A DNA stretch of 47,978 nt from the NCBI GenBank assembly GCA_035701465.1, contig DASSMU010000238.1:1-47978 (forward strand), given 5' to 3'. Made by a program: the position numbers and the translations under genes. Positions 15,529-22,983 of the stretch are shown here, in pieces (positions within the stretch are counted from its first letter, which is position 1; each line of letters starts with the position of its first letter). A model generated the notes under the pieces. It saw only the letters and a list, made by a program, of their open reading frames with translations, had not been told where the DNA came from and made no database searches. Source of the stretch: VRUE01 sp035701465. Its GTDB lineage: Bacteria; Actinomycetota; Thermoleophilia; Solirubrobacterales; 70-9.

Positions 15529-17703
15529 TCAGCCTTTGCCGAGCCCGGCGCAACCGGCCGGGTCGAGCTTGCCCTTGACCTTGAAGACGTAGTCGGGCTC
15601 GGGCGTGATGTTGGGCTCTTCGATGATCTGTTCCAGGTTCGGGTCGGTCTTGATCCAGGCGTAGATCGGGTACCAGTATTCCGCCTCGTGGGAGTCCTGA
15701 GTGAACTGGCTGACGATCAGGAAGTCGTATTCGCCGGCGTTGATCCGGCGGCGGAACTGGGCGCAGCTGGTGGCGAGGCGGTAGGCGCCGTCCGGCCCCG
15801 GTACCCCGATGAACTGGACGTAGTTGTCGAGGTTGGCGCCGTAGAAGCCGTACTGGCCGAAGAAGATCTCCCCTGAGCCGGCGATCCCGATCCGCTTGTC
15901 GTGCTGCTTGCGGGCGAAGGCGTAGGCCTGCTTCGGCCCGCCATCCTGGAGGAAGTGGTCCGTTTCCGTGTAGTGGTGGTCGTAGTACTGCACCTCCTGG
16001 GCGCGGCCGAGGACCACGGCCAGCAGCAGGACCGCGCCCGCGGCGCCGGCGACGACGACGCGGCTCGCGTTCCACCGCGTGCGGGCCAGCCCCAGGCCCG
16101 CCGGCGCCCAGACCAGGGCCAGAGTGAGGAAGACGGTGCCGACGATGTAGCCGGGGTACCAGCGCGGCGTCGTCAGCACCGTGATCGCGTAGACGGCGAG
16201 GAGGAAGAACAGCGTCTGCCGGGCGCGGCTGTCGGGCGCCCGCAGCGGCCGCGCGATCGGCAGCAGGACCAACGCCAGGACCAGGCCGGGGATCAGGTAG
16301 CGGGTATTGGTGAAGAAGCCGGTCGGCGAGCCCTCCTGCCCGGCGGCGGTGAGCGGCGTGAAGATGTAGACGACCGCGGTCGCCAGCGCCCCCACGGCGA
16401 TCACCCGCAGGATCTTGTTGCGGGAACGGACCGCAACGTAGACCGCCGCGGCCACGGCGACGATCAAGATCAGCGGCCAGAGCGGCCCGAGCGCGTTGTC
16501 GAGCTGGGGGAAGAACCAGCGGCGGTAGATCGTCGGCTGGGTCAGGTAGTGGGCGACGGCGAAGCGCGGCCGCGGGTCGAGCGGCATCTGGTCGGGACGC
16601 GGCAGGTGCAACGGTCCGAAGCCGATCTGCGGGAGCGGATTGCCGCCCGTCTTGACCGCCGCCCGCACGTACCAGTAGCCGCCAACCAGGAAGGTCGAGA
16701 GGCCGAGCACCCAGGCGGTGGTGAGGCGTCGCCCGCGGCCGCTGAAGACGATCACGCCAAGCCCGATCGCGACGACCGGGATCAAGAAGGTGAGCTTGAC
16801 CGAGGCGGCGAGCCCTGCCGCGATCCCGGCGATCACCAGCGGCCCCTTGTCGAGCAGCGGCGCATCCTGCTCCGGCGCATCCTGGACCGCCCCCGAATCG
16901 GGAGCTCGTCGCTGGTGCGCGTTGATCAGGAAGGCGGCGAAGGCGATCAGGAAGGCGAGCCCCATGATGTCGTTTCGTCCCTCGCCCGGCTGGGTCTCGA
17001 TCATCACCCCCGAGTCGAGCACGATCGCCGCCGCGACCAGCGTCGCCGGGCCGACCTTGTAGGGGCGCCCGACGCACCAGGCGGCGAGCAGCGCGATCGC
17101 CAGCCAGACCAGGTTGATCAGCGGCGAGAGCCAGTCGGTCTTGAAGAGGACGATCGCGGTGCCGTGGATCAGCTCCGAGCTCTGCGGGTAAAACCAGGCG
17201 ACGAGGCGCAGCGGGTCGGTGAAGTGCAGGTGGACGGTCGAGTGTTCCTGGGCGAACCGCGCCGCGAAGGGCATGTGGTACCAGGTCGTGTCGCCGCCGA
17301 ACATCCCCTGGTCGAGGCTGAGCTGGGAGGGGAAGGTCCACTCGGCGACCGTGAAGGAGGCGACCGCGAGGGCGATCAGCAGGGCGAACGTCTGCACCTG
17401 GGGGGCGCTGATCTCCCCGCCGGAGGCGGGCGCCATGTGCCAGCCGAGCAGGGCGGCGAGGAGGCCGATCGCGATGCAGACGACGATCGTCCAGCCGACC
17501 GTGAGGATGCTGAGGCTGCCGAGCAACTCGAGCGAGACGACCAGCAGCGCGACGGCGATCGTGGCGTCGGCGAGCCGCGCCAGCGCGCCGGAGAATTCGG
17601 GCACGATCCAGCGCCGCAGCCAGTAGCCGCCGAGGCCGACCGCGCTGACGATGCCGATCACGGCGAAGCAGCCGCCGAGGTAGGAGCCGAAGGAGGGAGT
17701 CAC
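15529..17703 (-). CDS. Large polytopic GT-C-type membrane protein
   Basis: A 724-residue protein with at least ten hydrophobic segments. After the first four helices a loop reads QLSLDQGMFGGDTTWYHMPF, containing the Asp pair (GGDTTWYH) that in GT-C glycosyltransferases of the ArnT/PMT class sits in the first outside loop near the active site. Later segments include PQSSELIHG and ETQPGEGRNDIMGLAFLIAF. A soluble C-terminal part of about 150 residues (YDHHYTETDHFLQDGGPKQA, YDFLIVSQFTQD) follows the last helix. It probably transfers a sugar from a polyprenyl-phosphate donor on the outer face of the membrane. Family assignment is by topology and this loop only. Confidence 0.65.
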   Translation of the reverse strand: MTPSFGSYLGGCFAVIGIVSAVGLGGYWLRRWIVPEFSGALARLADATIAVALLVVSLELLGSLSILTVGWTIVVCIAIGLLAALLGWHMAPASGGEISAPQVQTFALLIALAVASFTVAEWTFPSQLSLDQGMFGGDTTWYHMPFAARFAQEHSTVHLHFTDPLRLVAWFYPQSSELIHGTAIVLFKTDWLSPLINLVWLAIALLAAWCVGRPYKVGPATLVAAAIVLDSGVMIETQPGEGRNDIMGLAFLIAFAAFLINAHQRRAPDSGAVQDAPEQDAPLLDKGPLVIAGIAAGLAASVKLTFLIPVVAIGLGVIVFSGRGRRLTTAWVLGLSTFLVGGYWYVRAAVKTGGNPLPQIGFGPLHLPRPDQMPLDPRPRFAVAHYLTQPTIYRRWFFPQLDNALGPLWPLILIVAVAAAVYVAVRSRNKILRVIAVGALATAVVYIFTPLTAAGQEGSPTGFFTNTRYLIPGLVLALVLLPIARPLRAPDSRARQTLFFLLAVYAITVLTTPRWYPGYIVGTVFLTLALVWAPAGLGLARTRWNASRVVVAGAAGAVLLLAVVLGRAQEVQYYDHHYTETDHFLQDGGPKQAYAFARKQHDKRIGIAGSGEIFFGQYGFYGANLDNYVQFIGVPGPDGAYRLATSCAQFRRRINAGEYDFLIVSQFTQDSHEAEYWYPIYAWIKTDPNLEQIIEEPNITPEPDYVFKVKGKLDPAGCAGLGKG

Positions 17704-17742
17704 CGGCGCGGGATGCTATTCGCCGGGCCGGGCGGCGGGGCG

Positions 17743-18393
17743 CTAGGAGGCCGCGGCCGGGATGCGACAGGAGACGCCGGTGCCGGCGAGGCCGCAGTAG
17801 CCGTTCGGGACCTTGTGCAGGTACTGCTGGTGGTAGTCCTCAGCGTAGTAGAAGGGGCCGGCCGGCTCGACCTCGGTGGTGACCGGCTCGTGCCCGGCGG
17901 CGCGCAGGTCCGCGTCGTAGGCGCCGCGCGCCATCTCGGCCGTCTCCTTCTGGGCGTCGCCGGTGAAGTAGATCCCCGAGCGGTACTGGGTGCCGACGTC
18001 GTTGCCCTGGCGCATCCCCTGGGTCGGGTCGTGCTCCTCGAAGAAGACCTTGAGCAGGTCGCCGTAGGAGACCCTGGCCGGGTCGAAGGCGACGAGCACC
18101 GCCTCCGCGTGGCCGGTCTTGCCGGTGCAGACCTCCTCGTAGGTCGGGTTCGGCGTCGTCCCGTTCATGTAGCCGACCGCGGTCGTGTAAACGCCGTCGA
18201 TTCCCCAGAAGAGGCGCTCCGCCCCCCAGAAACAGCCTAGGGCGAAGTAGGCGGTCTCGATCCCGTCCGGGAAAGGCGGCTGCAACGGCGCCCCCAGCAC
18301 CGCGTGGCGCTCGGGCACGTCGAAGGCGGGCTCGCTGCGCCCCGGCAAGGCGTCCTCCGCCGAGGGCATTCGCGTCTTCTTCGAAAACAGCAT
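17743..18393 (-). CDS. msrA: Peptide methionine-S-sulfoxide reductase MsrA
   Basis: A 216-residue MsrA. The catalytic motif FALGCFWGAE puts the reactive Cys at 54, and the conserved segments VGYMNG, HAEAVLVAFDP, FFEEHDPTQ, DVGTQYRSGIY and AEDYHQQYL follow in order. The C-terminal PNGYCGLAGTGVSC holds two resolving cysteines. It repairs methionine-S-oxide in proteins and is recycled by thioredoxin. I start it at MLFSKKTRMPS (complement of 18391-18393), which matches the usual MLF...ALPGR head and has a G-rich Shine-Dalgarno; a longer frame begins inside the inverted repeat at 18408. Confidence 0.95.
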   Translation of the reverse strand: MLFSKKTRMPSAEDALPGRSEPAFDVPERHAVLGAPLQPPFPDGIETAYFALGCFWGAERLFWGIDGVYTTAVGYMNGTTPNPTYEEVCTGKTGHAEAVLVAFDPARVSYGDLLKVFFEEHDPTQGMRQGNDVGTQYRSGIYFTGDAQKETAEMARGAYDADLRAAGHEPVTTEVEPAGPFYYAEDYHQQYLHKVPNGYCGLAGTGVSCRIPAAAS

Positions 18394-18407
18394 GCCCCCC
18401 AGCTTAC

Positions 18408-18470
18408 GCCCCCCGAACTGCATCAACTTCTAGGTCCACCAGGCCGAAAAGTTGATGCAGTTCGGGGGGC
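18408..18470. repeat. Perfect 22-bp inverted repeat between divergent genes
   Basis: The arm at 18408-18429 (beginning GCCCCCCGAACTGC) is repeated exactly in inverse at 18449-18470, with a 19-base spacer. It lies between msrA and the 18455 gene, so each strand carries an identical ATGCAGTTCGGGGGG stretch. It may form a hairpin or cruciform or bind a dimeric regulator. No transposase or flanking duplication is visible. Confidence 0.85.
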
Positions 18471-18766
18471 AAACGGGTAGCGTTTGCTGCATCGGCTGCC
18501 TCGTCGTCCTTTTCGCCTTGATCTCCCCCAGGCTGGCGCTGTTCCTGCTCTGGCTGTTCACCGACCTGCTCAGCCGCGCCTTCGAGAGCTGGTTCGTCCC
18601 CTTCCTCGGCTTCTTCCTGCTGCCTTGGACGACGCTGGCCTACGCGGCGATGTGGAGTTCCTCGGACCGCGTCTCCGGCTTCGAGTGGTTCATCGTCATC
18701 CTCGCCTTCGTGATCGACCTCGGCTCCTACGCGCAGAGCGGGCGGCGCCGGGCGAGAACCGCTTAG
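18455..18766 (+). CDS. Small multi-span membrane protein
   Basis: About 103 residues with three or four hydrophobic segments: CLVVLFALISPRLALFLLWL, FVPFLGFFLLPWTTLAYAAM and WFIVILAFVIDLGSYAQ, then a basic tail (GRRRARTA). The SRAFESWFVPFLGFFLLPWTT block is familiar from actinobacterial membrane proteins annotated only as hypothetical. The ATG at 18455 lies inside the right arm of the inverted repeat; the next in-frame start is a TTG near 18517, which would shorten the first helix. The 3' end overlaps the convergent gene at 18763 by 4 bases. Confidence 0.65.
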   Translation: MQFGGQTGSVCCIGCLVVLFALISPRLALFLLWLFTDLLSRAFESWFVPFLGFFLLPWTTLAYAAMWSSSDRVSGFEWFIVILAFVIDLGSYAQSGRRRARTA

Positions 18767-19035
18767 CGAGCAACCGCGGTGACGGGGAAAGCGAGCCTGA
18801 TGTGGGCCTTGGAGAGGACCATGAACTCGCGCCGCTCCACCTCGCCCCCCTCCAGCGGTGAGACCTCGACGTCGACCAGCGGGATGAAGGAGATGTCGAT
18901 CCGGTTGAACGAGTCCGAAAGCCGGCTCTGGTAGCCCTGCGCAGGCAGGGTCATGTCGCCGACGATCCAGTGCCGGTCGGTTTCGAACCGCACCCGTTCG
19001 ACCCGCCGTTCGCTCTGGCTCAGATCCTCGCTCAT
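18763..19035 (-). CDS. Small strand-rich conserved hypothetical protein
   Basis: A 90-residue soluble protein starting MSEDLSQSERR. Its body is rich in beta strands: VERVRFETDRHWIVGDMTLP, SFNRIDISFIPLVDVEV, REFMVLSKAHIRLAFPV. This resembles small actinobacterial proteins of an Sm-like or DUF6812-like type; the assignment is tentative. I chose the ATG at 19035 over an upstream frame opening with MDDCPLARCG, because the charged head fits a cytoplasmic start. The region from 19036 to 19147 holds only its promoter and that of the toxin-antitoxin locus. Confidence 0.55.
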   Translation of the reverse strand: MSEDLSQSERRVERVRFETDRHWIVGDMTLPAQGYQSRLSDSFNRIDISFIPLVDVEVSPLEGGEVERREFMVLSKAHIRLAFPVTAVAR

Positions 19036-19147
19036 CGTGCGCCTATCGGCAGGGAAGCCGCATCTCGCGAGTGGACAATCGTCCAAACCGCCTTGCGCAG
19101 CAGCCGGCGCTTTGCGCTCGTCGGCCCTGGTCCATCATCTATGCCGG

Positions 19148-19164
19148 ATTATAGCTACTATAAT
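19148..19164. promoter_or_regulatory. Antitoxin operator overlapping a perfect -10 box
   Basis: The palindrome ATTATAG-CTA-CTATAAT covers a consensus -10 hexamer, TATAAT, at 19159-19164. The ATG of the antitoxin gene is only 6 bases beyond it, so the transcript should start at or next to the start codon (leaderless). Binding of the antitoxin here would block the polymerase, the usual autoregulation of Phd/VapB loci. No good -35 box is seen. Confidence 0.65.
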
Positions 19165-19170
19165 GACCAT

Positions 19171-19398
19171 ATGTCCAAACAAGTGACCGCAACCGACGCG
19201 AAGGCGACGATTCTTCGCCTCTTGGACGATGCCGCGGCAGGCGAAGAGATCGAGATCACCCGTCACGGCCGTCCAGTCGCCCGCCTCGTGCCGGCAGCCG
19301 GTGCGCGCTCCCTGAAGGGCTCGTTCGAGGGCGTGGCCTCGACGGCGGTCGACGAGGAACAGCTGTTCTCGACCGGCGAGCGCTGGGACGCCGCTTAG
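19171..19398 (+). CDS. Phd/YefM-type antitoxin
   Basis: A 75-residue antitoxin. MSKQVTATDAKATILRLLDD and EIEITRHGRPVARLVPA match the Phd/YefM fold: an N-terminal DNA-binding half with the conserved (E/T)xxxKxxxxxLL and TRxGxPVA strands, and a C-terminal toxin-binding tail (KGSFEGVASTAVDEEQLF). It should neutralise the PIN toxin encoded 2 bases downstream and repress its own promoter through the palindrome at 19148. Confidence 0.88.
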   Translation: MSKQVTATDAKATILRLLDDAAAGEEIEITRHGRPVARLVPAAGARSLKGSFEGVASTAVDEEQLFSTGERWDAA

Positions 19399-19400
19399 GC

Positions 19401-19793
19401 GTGAGCGCGATCCTGCTCGACACCCACGTCGTGCACTGGTGGTCGGCGGAGCCGAAGCGAGTCAGCGCCTCTGCCCGCAAAGTGCTCGAGAGCGCGGATG
19501 AGCTCGTCGTCGCGGCGGTCTCCTGGTACGAGTTGGCATGGCTGGCGAGACACGAGCGGATCGTCGTCAACGTCCCAATCCGGACCTGGCTGCAGGGCCT
19601 CGCCGCGCAGCTTCGGACGATCGGCGTGACCCCGGCCATCGCGGACACGGCCGTCGGCCTGCCATCCTCGTTCCCGGGCGACCCCGCCGACCGCATGATC
19701 TACGCAACCGCGATTGAGCACGGACTCAAACTCGTGACCAAGGATCGGGCGATCCGCGATCACGCGCATCCTCAGTCAGTGGTTGTCTGGTAG
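19401..19793 (+). CDS. PIN-domain toxin (VapC-like)
   Basis: A 130-residue PIN-domain ribonuclease. The four acidic residues that bind Mg are in place: Asp7 (ILLDTHVVHWW), Glu44 (SWYELAWL), Asp94/Asp97 (GDPADRMIYATA) and Asp115 (LVTKD). The DTHVxxW head is typical of the PIN toxins paired with Phd-type antitoxins. The GTG start follows the antitoxin stop by 2 bases, so the two are co-translated. The toxin probably cleaves tRNA or rRNA; the target is not known. Confidence 0.9.
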   Translation: MSAILLDTHVVHWWSAEPKRVSASARKVLESADELVVAAVSWYELAWLARHERIVVNVPIRTWLQGLAAQLRTIGVTPAIADTAVGLPSSFPGDPADRMIYATAIEHGLKLVTKDRAIRDHAHPQSVVVW

Positions 19794-19821
19794 CCCCGGG
19801 AAGCATCGACCGTTGAACATC

Positions 19822-19845
19822 GGGGCGATCGGATTGATTCGCCCC
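19822..19845 (+). terminator. Hairpin after the PIN toxin gene
   Basis: GGGGCGA (19822-19828) pairs with TCGCCCC (19839-19845) around a 10-base loop. It lies between the convergent toxin genes that end at 19793 and 19938. A second small hairpin (CCCC-GAGC-GGGG) follows at once. No U-tract is present. Nothing else is recognised between 19794 and 19937. Confidence 0.4.
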
Positions 19846-19937
19846 CCGAGCGGGGTTCATGATGGCCCCGCATCACGATTGCATCACTCTCGTGTATGGA
19901 TCGATGTGGATCTGCTCGTCGACTGTGACTCGGGCCG

Positions 19938-20255
19938 TCAAAGACCGAGCACCAGGGCAAGGGCATCGTCCACGGCGCGAAGCTCATCGGCGTCGAGACG
20001 TCCAGCCGAGCGTCCGAGGCGCTGTGGATCTACCACCGTGCTTTGCTCGACGAGGACCTGCGTCTCGTTCCCCTCCAGGGTGATCACGGGACGGAAGGTG
20101 GCCGGATGGGCACTCGTCGAGGTGGGTGAGACCAGGGTCGTGCTCAGCCCCATGAACTCGTCGGCCTGAACGACCACCGCGTAGCGGGCACCGCGCTGCT
20201 CGCGGCCACGCACACCTCGCGGGGAAGGCAGTCGAAAGACCTCGCCGCGGACCAC
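19938..20255 (-). CDS. MazF/PemK-family toxin
   Basis: A 105-residue protein starting MVRGEVFRLPSPRGVRGREQ. The head (RGEVFRLP...GxEQxGxRYAVVVQ), the central SxxxPATFRPVITL and the following VLVEQSTVVDPQRLG match the MazF/PemK/Kid endoribonuclease fold. In this family the conserved Arg and Ser/Thr residues at these points cut mRNA. The end (LDADELRAVDDALALVLGL) is the usual terminal helix. The GTG start is one base after the antitoxin stop (TGACGTG). A longer upstream frame is antitoxin sequence read out of frame. Confidence 0.88.
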   Translation of the reverse strand: MVRGEVFRLPSPRGVRGREQRGARYAVVVQADEFMGLSTTLVSPTSTSAHPATFRPVITLEGNETQVLVEQSTVVDPQRLGRSAGRLDADELRAVDDALALVLGL

Positions 20256-20256
20256 G

Positions 20257-20502
20257 TCAGTCGAGCACTTCGGGTGCCAGTTCCGACATCTGCTCCCGAA
20301 CGACCTGCATCTCAGTTCGATCTGCCTCATCGGCAGCCAGTCGCTCGACCTCTTCGGCAATAGAAGATCGTGATCGGCGCCTCGCTGCCGCCTCCTGGAG
20401 CGCAGTGCGGACAGCCTCTGAGTCACTACTCGCATCGCCCCGCACCACTCTCAGCGCGGCAGCTGAACTGTCGTCCAGGCGAACGTGAAGCGATCGGCTC
20501 AC
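20257..20502 (-). CDS. Ribbon-helix-helix-like antitoxin
   Basis: An 81-residue protein starting MSRSLHVRLDDSSAAALRVV. The short N-terminal strand followed by two helices (DSEAVRTALQEAAARRRSRS) is the ribbon-helix-helix arrangement of MazE-partner antitoxins, and the acidic tail (EEVERLAADEADRTEMQ) should wrap the toxin. The GTG start is at the complement of 20500-20502. A longer frame exists, but its first 24 codons are antisense of the tRNA-Pro end and the operator, so I rejected it. It precedes the MazF gene by one base. Confidence 0.8.
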   Translation of the reverse strand: MSRSLHVRLDDSSAAALRVVRGDASSDSEAVRTALQEAAARRRSRSSIAEEVERLAADEADRTEMQVVREQMSELAPEVLD

Positions 20503-20511
20503 AACAGGGAG

Positions 20512-20532
20512 TGTAGCACATATCGTGCTACA
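20512..20532. promoter_or_regulatory. Antitoxin operator palindrome (mazEF-like locus)
   Basis: TGTAGCAC, five bases, GTGCTACA: a perfect 8-bp inverted repeat just 9 bases upstream of the antitoxin start and 5 bases from the end of the tRNA-Pro gene. Dimeric binding by the ribbon-helix-helix antitoxin is inferred. Confidence 0.7.
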
Positions 20533-20537
20533 AATAA

Positions 20538-20611
20538 TCGGGGCGCCCGGATTCGAACCGGGGACCTCGGCCACCCAAAGGCCGCGCGCTACCAGGCTGC
20601 GCCACGCCCCG
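20538..20611 (-). tRNA. tRNA-Pro (UGG)
   Basis: On the minus strand: acceptor CGGGGCG/CGCCCCG with discriminator A, D stem GCGC/GCGC, anticodon stem CGGCC/GGCCG with loop TTTGGGT giving anticodon TGG, and T arm CCCGG-TTCGAAT-CCGGG. CCA is not encoded. The C1-G72 pair is the hallmark of bacterial proline tRNAs. It is followed at once by the antitoxin operator. Confidence 0.95.
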
Positions 20612-20683
20612 CTGCGCCCAGTGTAGAGCCGCCCTGCGGACCGGGCGGGGTCGGCCGCGGGGCAACCGCTAGGTTTCGCTGCG

Positions 20684-21973
20684 ATGGCCGACGTCCAGCC
20701 CCTCCACGCCCTGCATTACGACCTCGACGCGGTCGGGTCGCTGCAGGACGTCGTCGCGCCGCCCTATGACGTGATCGACACGGCGACGCGGGCCGAGTTG
20801 ATCGCGCGCTCGCCCTACAACGCCGTCGCGATCGATCTGCCGAAGCCCTACGGGGAGACCGGGCCGCAGGCGGCCGAGGGCGATCCGTACGAGCGGGCGG
20901 CCAGAGAAATCGACGCCTGGCAGAAGGCGGGCGCTCTGGTCAAGGACGCCGAGCCGACGATCTGGGCGATGGAGCAGGAGTACACCGGCCCGGACGGCTC
21001 CGAGCACGTCCGCCACGCGATCCTCGCCCGCGTCCGGGTCGAGGACTTCGAGACCGGCCAGGTCCTGCCCCACGAGCGCACCCTGCCAGGGCCCAAGCAG
21101 GACCGCCTGGAACTGATGCGGGCAACCCGCTGCAACCTCTCGCCGATCTTCTCGCTGAGCACGCGGGACCCGTGGCCGCTGGTGGAGCAGGAGATCGAGC
21201 TCGAGTTCGACGAGCCCTGGGGAGAAGCGACGGACGCCGCCGGCACGGTGACGAGGCTCTGGCGAATCGAGGAACCCGGCGTCCTGGAAGAAGTCACCGA
21301 GCTGCTCTCCGAGGCGCAGCTGCTGATCGCCGACGGCCACCACCGTTACGAGACCGCGATCGCCTACCGCGACGAGATCGGCGGCGAGGGCCTCCACAAC
21401 TACACGCTGATGGCGCTGACCGGGCTCGAGGACCCGGGCCTCTCGGTCTACCCCACCCACCGGCTGCTCTCCGGCTTCGCCGAGGACCCGGAGCGCCAGC
21501 GCCGCCTCGGCGAGGGACTGCGCGAGCTCTTCGACGTGACCGAGGTCGAGACCGACCGGATCGACCCGCTCGGCGAGGAGGGGGTCGGCGTCTTCGGCCT
21601 CTACGACTCCCACCACAAGCGCGCCTTCCGGCTGCGACTGAAGGACACGGCCGAGCTCGACCGCCTGCTCGAGGGCCAGCCCGAGGCCTACCGCCGCCTC
21701 GACGCGGCGATCCTCGAGACCTTGGTCCTGAAGGGAATCGCCGGGCTGAGCGAGGACGACATCCTCGCCAAGCGTGGCCTCGGCTACGCGAAGAGCGTCG
21801 AGGACTCGCTGCGCCTGCTCGACGAGGGCCCCTACGACGTCGCCTTCATCCTGCGCCCGATCCCGGTCGACCAGACCCGCGAAATCTGCGAAAGCGACGC
21901 CAACATGCCGCCGAAGTCGACCTACTTCTACCCGAAGGTGCTGACCGGGCTGGTCTTCAACCCGCTGTCCTGA
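20684..21973 (+). CDS. DUF1015 family protein
   Basis: A 429-residue protein matching the DUF1015 family along its length. Landmarks are VVAPPYDVIDTATRAELIAR, NAVAIDLPKP, VLPHERTLPGPKQDRLELMR, NLSPIFSL, IADGHHRYETAIAYRDE, VYPTHRLLSG and the end MPPKSTYFYPKVLTGLVF. The family is often found near serine/phosphoglycerate metabolism genes and has been proposed to be a kinase, but the role is not settled. It is the first gene of a five-gene same-strand run (20684-24394). No strong Shine-Dalgarno sequence is seen before the ATG. Confidence 0.88.
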   Translation: MADVQPLHALHYDLDAVGSLQDVVAPPYDVIDTATRAELIARSPYNAVAIDLPKPYGETGPQAAEGDPYERAAREIDAWQKAGALVKDAEPTIWAMEQEYTGPDGSEHVRHAILARVRVEDFETGQVLPHERTLPGPKQDRLELMRATRCNLSPIFSLSTRDPWPLVEQEIELEFDEPWGEATDAAGTVTRLWRIEEPGVLEEVTELLSEAQLLIADGHHRYETAIAYRDEIGGEGLHNYTLMALTGLEDPGLSVYPTHRLLSGFAEDPERQRRLGEGLRELFDVTEVETDRIDPLGEEGVGVFGLYDSHHKRAFRLRLKDTAELDRLLEGQPEAYRRLDAAILETLVLKGIAGLSEDDILAKRGLGYAKSVEDSLRLLDEGPYDVAFILRPIPVDQTREICESDANMPPKSTYFYPKVLTGLVFNPLS

Positions 21974-21996
21974 AGGCCGCGGCGTAGGATCACGCC

Positions 21997-22563
21997 ATGG
22001 TCAAGATCTACACCAAGAAGGGCGACGATGGGACGACCTCGCTCTGGTACGGCGGGCGGGTGCCGAAGCACCACGGTCGCACCGAGGCTTACGGGTCCCT
22101 TGACGAGGCCTGCTCGCAACTGGGCGTCGCCCGCGCCCTCTGCGACGCCGGCAGCGCCGAGCTCGCCGCGGACATCCTCAGCCTCCAGGACGCCCTCTTC
22201 GTCGCCGGTGCCGAGCTGGCGACCGCGCCGGAGGCGGCCGAGCGGCTCGAAGACGGCGTCAGCCGCACCACCGAGGCGATGGTCGCCGAGCTCGAGCGGC
22301 AGATCGACCGCTACATGAGCGAGGTCGAGCTGCCGCCGCAGTTCGTCATCCCCGGCGGCAACCTGCTCTCCGCCCAGCTCGACGTCGCCCGCACGGCGAT
22401 CCGTCGCGCCGAGCGGGCAATCGCCGCCCTCGCCGAGGCCGGCGAGCTGGCGAGCGAGACCGTGATCCACTTCGTCAACCGCGCCTCCGACCTCGCCTAC
22501 GCGATGGCCCGCTTCGCCGACGTCGACGACCCGGCGCTCTTCGAGGGTCGCGGCAAGAGCTAG
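21997..22563 (+). CDS. pduO: PduO-type cob(I)alamin adenosyltransferase
   Basis: A 188-residue enzyme with the PduO/MMAB signature: KIYTKKGDDGTTSLWYGGRV (ATP-binding head), YGSLDEACSQLGVAR, a central DALFVAGAELAT and the end HFVNRASDLAYAMARFADVD. It transfers the adenosyl group of ATP to cob(I)alamin, making adenosylcobalamin. In a genome that degrades acyl-CoAs this could serve methylmalonyl-CoA mutase; that gene is not in the window. The stop codon is followed at once by the ATG of the OsmC gene (TAGATG). Confidence 0.92.
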   Translation: MVKIYTKKGDDGTTSLWYGGRVPKHHGRTEAYGSLDEACSQLGVARALCDAGSAELAADILSLQDALFVAGAELATAPEAAERLEDGVSRTTEAMVAELERQIDRYMSEVELPPQFVIPGGNLLSAQLDVARTAIRRAERAIAALAEAGELASETVIHFVNRASDLAYAMARFADVDDPALFEGRGKS

Positions 22564-22983
22564 ATGAAGGTCGTCGCCCGCCGGAAGGTGAGTGGAGCGA
22601 ACCGGATCCCGGGGTTCGCCCACGACGTCGAGATCGAGGGCGGCCACACGATCCGCGTCGACGAGCCCCTCGGAGCCGGCGGCAGCGACACCGGCCCCTC
22701 CCCCACCCGCCTGGTCGCCGCCGGCCTCGCCGGCTGCATCGCGGTGACGGTCGAGATATACGCAGAGCGGAAGGAATGGGACGTCGGCGCGGTCGAGGTG
22801 GACGTCGACGTCGAGTACGACGACTTCAGGCCGCTTTCGTTCACCGTGACGCTGAAGCTGCCGGCGGAGCTGAGCGACGAGCAGCGCGAGCGACTGCTGG
22901 CCATCGCCGCCAAGTGCCCGGTGCACCAGCTGCTCGCCGGCGAAACCCACGTCGTCATCTCCGGCCGGGTCGAGTCGCTCTGA
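22564..22983 (+). CDS. OsmC/Ohr family protein
   Basis: A 139-residue OsmC-fold protein. The two redox cysteines are in the usual places: the helix motif VAAGLAGCIAVTVEIYAE and the later AIAAKCPVHQLL. The head has GFAHDVEIEGGHTIRVDEP and a GGSDTGPSPTRL turn, as in YhfA-like OsmC proteins. These enzymes reduce organic hydroperoxides with a Cys pair at a dimer interface. The ATG directly follows the upstream stop, and the stop overlaps the next start (TGATG), so it sits within a coupled operon. Confidence 0.9.
   Translation: MKVVARRKVSGANRIPGFAHDVEIEGGHTIRVDEPLGAGGSDTGPSPTRLVAAGLAGCIAVTVEIYAERKEWDVGAVEVDVDVEYDDFRPLSFTVTLKLPAELSDEQRERLLAIAAKCPVHQLLAGETHVVISGRVESL

Noticed and set aside
15092..18240. 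Very long frames opposite the GT-C-type gene (779 residues on plus, 749 on minus in another frame).
   Set aside because: They lie antisense to or overlap real genes, have Arg/Gly/Asp-rich repetitive composition and no domain; such shadows are expected at this G+C.
18408..18470. The 22-bp inverted repeat as terminal repeats of a transposon.
   Set aside because: Only 19 bases lie between the arms; there is no transposase, no cargo and no flanking duplication.
20503..20574. N-terminal extension of the ribbon-helix-helix antitoxin.
   Set aside because: It would be encoded by the operator and the 3' end of tRNA-Pro; the GTG at 20502 gives the normal family start.
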